This document shows positions 6,473-9,893 of a DNA stretch of 9,893 nt, in pieces. The notes beneath the pieces were generated by a model, which searched no databases, was not told the DNA's origin, and saw only the letters and a list, made by a program, of their open reading frames with translations. The stretch lies in the NCBI GenBank assembly GCA_016938155.1, contig JAFGVF010000321.1, positions 1 to 9,893 of the forward strand, written 5' to 3'. Position numbers and translations under genes: made by a program. Every line of letters starts with the position of its first letter. Position 1 is the stretch's first letter. This stretch comes from Candidatus Cloacimonadota bacterium (GTDB taxonomy: Bacteria; Cloacimonadota; Cloacimonadia; Cloacimonadales; JAFGVF01).

Positions 6473-6840
6473 TAGTTCTAATAACAGGCTTTCTTCTGAT
6501 GTTAATCGGAATATGGGCTATGCTCTCACGGAAACACTTGATTAGAATAGTAATAGGCTTTGCTATTGTTGATACCGGTATAAATCTTGTAATCGTAGCT
6601 CTTGGCTATGTGAAAGGGAAAACAGCTCCGATTATTGACAGGGCAGTAAGTAGTTCTCAAGGAGCTATGGCAGGTGTAGAGGCTGTCGGTAAAGTTGTTG
6701 ATCCTATCCCCTCTGCCCTTGTGCTCACGGCTATCGTTATCGGTTTAGCCGTAACTGCTTTGATGCTTGCCTATGTCATTCGTTTGAATAATTCAGGCAA
6801 AAGCTTAAATATTGATGATTTTGGAGATCAGAAATGGTAA
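6469..6840 (+). CDS. mrpC: Na+/H+ antiporter subunit MrpC/MnhC (NuoK-like, MbhG)
   Basis: A 123-residue protein with three membrane helices, homologous to NuoK of complex I. The signature DPIPSALVLTAIVIG (78-92) matches the family pattern DPLPQALVLTAIVI with Ser in place of Gln. GINLVIVALG (37-46) is also typical. ATG at 6469 overlaps the previous stop in ATGA and is preceded by AAGGAGGT with 5 nt spacing. NuoK-like subunits sit between the B/E subunits and the antiporter modules and contribute to the proton path. Its end overlaps the following gene by 7 nt. Confidence 0.95.
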   Translation: MIVLITGFLLMLIGIWAMLSRKHLIRIVIGFAIVDTGINLVIVALGYVKGKTAPIIDRAVSSSQGAMAGVEAVGKVVDPIPSALVLTAIVIGLAVTALMLAYVIRLNNSGKSLNIDDFGDQKW

Positions 6841-9800
6841 ATCCTATTTATATAATCGCCATGTTTTTGGCAGCTGCCTTTATGGTAGCCTTAACCGATA
6901 AAGTAAATCGCAAAGTCAGCTTAACTTTGTTTTATCTGACAACTGTAATTGCAACCGGAGCCGGTGCTTTCCACATTTGGGAATTAATTACCGGACAGGT
7001 TCAGGATGCACAGGTATTCACAGCCGGATTTGCTGGTCCCATCTCCATAGTCTTAGGATTTGGATTAAAAGAAACAGTGCTGATAACTCTTATCAATATG
7101 ATGGGAATATTCAGTGCTATATTCTTCACTAACCGTCTTTCTAAGGGGTCATATCAACCTGTTGCCTTACTACTTCTTATTTTATTAGGAGCAAACGGGC
7201 TTGTGATGACCAGAGATATCTTTAATACCTTTGTATTCCTGGAAATACTGTCTATCGCTACTTATGCTATGATTGGCATCAAACCCACCAAAGGTTCTCT
7301 TTCTGCCGGATTCAAATATATGATGGCTGGCGGAGTAGCAAGCATTCTCTTGTTGATAGGCATAATATTTACTTACAAGTACACGGGAACTTTAAATCTG
7401 GATGCCTGGATTAGTATGGACATTCCTTTAACAGCAGGCTATAAGGTTGCAGTGTTTCTATTAGCTATGGCAGTTTTCATTGAACTTAAGCCCTTCCCTG
7501 CTAATGGCTGGGCACTTGATGTGTATGAATCGGCTCATAGCGGAATTGGTGCTATAGTTTCAACGATCAATACCGGTGCTTTGCTTTACCTGTTGTACAA
7601 ACTTATCCCTGCTTTACCTGAAGTTGTAGTTACGCTTATGGCCGGAGCAGGATTGTTCAGTTTCCTTTTATCAAATCTGACAGGATTACGACAGCAAAGT
7701 TCGAGACGCCTACTGGGTTATTCTTCAACTGCTCAAACAGGCTTAATCATCTTCGTGATGGGAGGCTTGGCAAGATTCGGAATTCAAGAGATTTACATCA
7801 CCTACTTTGCAGCTGGATTGTTTATTACTAATTTCTTTGCGAAAGCAGGCTTGTTCTGGCTCTCCGGTATTACCGGTTCAGATAAGATAAGCGAATGGGG
7901 CTCCTTAAGAAAGTACCCGTTGCTGGTAATACTTTTCAGTATATTCATTGTTGCCCTGACGGGATTCCCTCCTTTCCCATCCTTTCTTGCAAAGTGGGAA
8001 ATCGTCAAGATACTGGCTGAGAATAGTGCCTGGTTACCTTTAGCTACTATCCTTATCGGATCATTGCTGGAAGCAGGTTACATGTTTAAGTGGCTTGGAT
8101 ACGCAATCAGAAAAGACGAAACAGTAAGTATTTTTCCAAAAGATATGCTTTCGCGAATTATCCCGATTACAGTAGTTGGAATTACTTTAGTCGTTCTTTC
8201 TTTCCAGAATGCCTCCGACTTTTATCGACTGGACATGTCGATATTTCTGCCGATTATCGGATTGCTGGTCTTTTCTGCAATCGATACCCTTTCTGTTAAG
8301 ATAAAAGGATTTATAGCAATAGCTGTTCTCGGAGCATGGAGTTGGTTTTTCTTATTACCCTATCTATCGGGAATAGGATTAGTATTTGGTGGTATCCTTA
8401 TCATCGGGTCGCTGATCCAGCTATTCGGATTTATGCATTATGAAGGAGCACAGAAAGGATTATTCCCTCTCCTTGTAATGATGATAATATCTCTGGGTAA
8501 TATCCTGGTTGCAAGCTCAACCTTAGTATTCTTCTTCAGCTGGGAATTAATGACTCTATCCTCTTATTTCTTGATAACACGCGGGAAATTTTCGTTTAAG
8601 CCTGCCCTGACATACATATTATTCTCACTGGGAGGAGCATATCTGCTTCTTACAGGATTGAATCTGCTTCCCGGTTTTGTGGAAGGAATACCCCTTTATG
8701 CACAAAGCCCATGGATGAATATCGGGATTCTTCCGGCAATACTTCTTGCTTTAGGTTTCCTGATAAAACTGGGAGCTTTAGGAGTTCATGTTTGGTTACC
8801 TGATGCTTACACAGAAGCGGAAGATGAGTTCACGGCAATACTGTCATCTGTTCTTTCTAAAGCAGGTGTTTTTGGATTGTTGCTCGTCCTGATTATGGCT
8901 CGTTCTGTGTTTACCTCGAATTACTTCTTAACAGAAGGGCTGGGTTGGTTAGGCGTGCTGACCGCTTTCTTCGGTGCTCTGATGGCTGTGTTCCAAGAGG
9001 ATGTAAAGAAACTTCTGGCTTACTCCAGTATGAGTCAATTGGGGTATATCGTTCTCAGTTTCTCATTGATGAGTCACCTTGGCTGGGTTTCCGCCTTATA
9101 TATGACAATCAACCATTTCTTCTTTAAAGCTCTAATCCTGATGGCAGTTGCAGGTGTAATTTTCCGAACCAAGACCAGATGGATGTATGAGATGGGCGGA
9201 TTAATCAAGAAGATGCCGATCTCCTTTATCAGTGTATTGTTAGGAATTATCGCTGTTTCCGGCGTTCCACCGTTGAGTGGATTTGGCGGGAAATGGCTGG
9301 TTTATACCTCCCTGATGGAAAAAGGTCACTATCTGCAGGCAGGATTAGCCTTCTTTTCGAGTGCAGTTGCTTTCTTATACCTGTATAGATTGATTCATAC
9401 TGTGTTTCTCGGACAAGCTAAACCGATGTTTAAAGATGTGAAAGAAGCTCCTATTTGGTTGCTTATCCCACAAGTTGTCTTTATGATGGCAATCATGGGA
9501 ATATCTATGTTCCCGAATCTGATAACTATGCCATTGTCCCGTATCGTTGGAGATTACATCATCAAACCTGAATGGCTGAGCTGGACAGGATATAATATAA
9601 CTCTGGGCAGTGATGCTATCCATGGGAACTGGAACGGTAACCTGGTGATGCTTGTAACAATGGGTGTATTTATAGTTCCACTTGCCTGGTTATTGTTGGT
9701 TGTTGGTAAGGTACAGACTGTTAAGCAGTTTAACATTGTCTTCGCCGCTGAAAGACCATTCAAACCATGGACAACCCATTTCGCCTATAACATGTTTGCT

Positions 9801-9893
9801 CCGTATTATAAGGCACTCGGATTCCTGATTCAACCACGAGCAACTGCCTTTTGGAATGGTGTCGGAGAGTGGTCAAGATCGCTTTCCTCAACA
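6834..9893 (+). CDS. Tandem fusion of two MrpD/NuoL-M-N-type antiporter modules (3' partial)
   Basis: ATG at 6834, after GGAG with 7 nt spacing, opens a frame of 1020 codons with no stop before the window ends. It encodes two complete proton-conducting antiporter modules in one chain. Module 1 (about 1-430) has Glu137 in FLEILSIATY, Lys219 in IELKPFPANGW, Lys337 in NFFAKAG and Lys387 in GFPPFPSFLAKWE. The broken-helix Lys of the family is replaced (INTGALL, Gly248), and the family His before Lys337 is Asn333. Module 2 (about 465-930) keeps Glu571 (FSWELMT), Lys645 (LIKLGALG), Lys676 (LSKAGVFG), His761 and Lys765 (NHFFFKAL), and Lys820 (GVPPLSGFGGKW). After about 930 comes a further helix and an amphipathic, aromatic-rich tail that continues beyond the window. 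Module 2 and the tail recall HyfB/NuoL-type subunits, and module 1 recalls MrpD/MbhH. Two chains encoded as one gene differ from the usual separate mrpD or mbsH/mbsH' genes. Confidence 0.93.
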   Translation, partial: MVNPIYIIAMFLAAAFMVALTDKVNRKVSLTLFYLTTVIATGAGAFHIWELITGQVQDAQVFTAGFAGPISIVLGFGLKETVLITLINMMGIFSAIFFTNRLSKGSYQPVALLLLILLGANGLVMTRDIFNTFVFLEILSIATYAMIGIKPTKGSLSAGFKYMMAGGVASILLLIGIIFTYKYTGTLNLDAWISMDIPLTAGYKVAVFLLAMAVFIELKPFPANGWALDVYESAHSGIGAIVSTINTGALLYLLYKLIPALPEVVVTLMAGAGLFSFLLSNLTGLRQQSSRRLLGYSSTAQTGLIIFVMGGLARFGIQEIYITYFAAGLFITNFFAKAGLFWLSGITGSDKISEWGSLRKYPLLVILFSIFIVALTGFPPFPSFLAKWEIVKILAENSAWLPLATILIGSLLEAGYMFKWLGYAIRKDETVSIFPKDMLSRIIPITVVGITLVVLSFQNASDFYRLDMSIFLPIIGLLVFSAIDTLSVKIKGFIAIAVLGAWSWFFLLPYLSGIGLVFGGILIIGSLIQLFGFMHYEGAQKGLFPLLVMMIISLGNILVASSTLVFFFSWELMTLSSYFLITRGKFSFKPALTYILFSLGGAYLLLTGLNLLPGFVEGIPLYAQSPWMNIGILPAILLALGFLIKLGALGVHVWLPDAYTEAEDEFTAILSSVLSKAGVFGLLLVLIMARSVFTSNYFLTEGLGWLGVLTAFFGALMAVFQEDVKKLLAYSSMSQLGYIVLSFSLMSHLGWVSALYMTINHFFFKALILMAVAGVIFRTKTRWMYEMGGLIKKMPISFISVLLGIIAVSGVPPLSGFGGKWLVYTSLMEKGHYLQAGLAFFSSAVAFLYLYRLIHTVFLGQAKPMFKDVKEAPIWLLIPQVVFMMAIMGISMFPNLITMPLSRIVGDYIIKPEWLSWTGYNITLGSDAIHGNWNGNLVMLVTMGVFIVPLAWLLLVVGKVQTVKQFNIVFAAERPFKPWTTHFAYNMFAPYYKALGFLIQPRATAFWNGVGEWSRSLSST

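Noticed and set aside
8090..9127. Short plus-strand frames at 8090-8299 and 8945-9127
   Set aside because: They are out-of-frame readings inside the long antiporter gene, which is open and motif-rich throughout.

Overview
The window looks like a chromosomal segment of an AT-leaning (roughly 40% GC), Gram-negative-type anaerobe. A large TPR/GAF sigma-54 activator beside an Mbh/Mrp-type cation antiporter operon, with near-perfect Shine-Dalgarno sites, would suit the Fibrobacteres/Cloacimonadota (FCB) neighbourhood. That placement is an inference from style and no marker gene confirms it.

Layout: (1) 1-2847, + strand: the 3' part of a very large sigma-54-dependent regulator (TPR array, GAF domain, AAA+ domain, Fis-type HTH); it is open to the left edge. 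(2) 2921-3340, - strand: a small GIY-YIG-like protein convergent with the regulator. (3) 3341-4442: about 1.1 kb without a convincing gene. It holds two perfect and one near-perfect DnaA boxes, a tandem array of 11-bp units, an AT-rich purine-biased tract and an abrupt reversal of G-versus-C strand bias. Together these make it a candidate replication origin, or at least a DnaA-binding locus. (4) 4443-9893, + strand: seven overlapping reading frames of an Mrp/Mbh-type antiporter operon in the order mrpE, mrpF, mrpG, mbhD (DUF4040), mbhE-mrpB fusion, mrpC, then a very long antiporter frame still open at the right edge.

The operon follows the archaeal mbhA-H order (E-F-G-D-E-B-C-D) rather than the classical mrpABCDEFG order. 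There is no separate MrpA. The MrpA C-terminal pieces appear as a free MbhD and an MbhE-MrpB fusion. The last frame joins two NuoL/M/N/MrpD-type antiporter modules in one polypeptide of at least 1020 residues. Module 1 keeps the Glu, the first Lys and the late Lys but has lost the lysine of the broken helix and a nearby His. Module 2 has the full canonical set. All six gene junctions overlap by 1-8 nt, so translation is probably coupled and subunits made in fixed ratio. The downstream genes, which would show whether this is a stand-alone Na+/H+ antiporter or the ion-pumping arm of a hydrogenase or ferredoxin-linked complex, lie outside the window.

The two most notable points are the tandem double-antiporter fusion in an Mbh-ordered operon and the origin-like intergenic region far from any visible dnaA.
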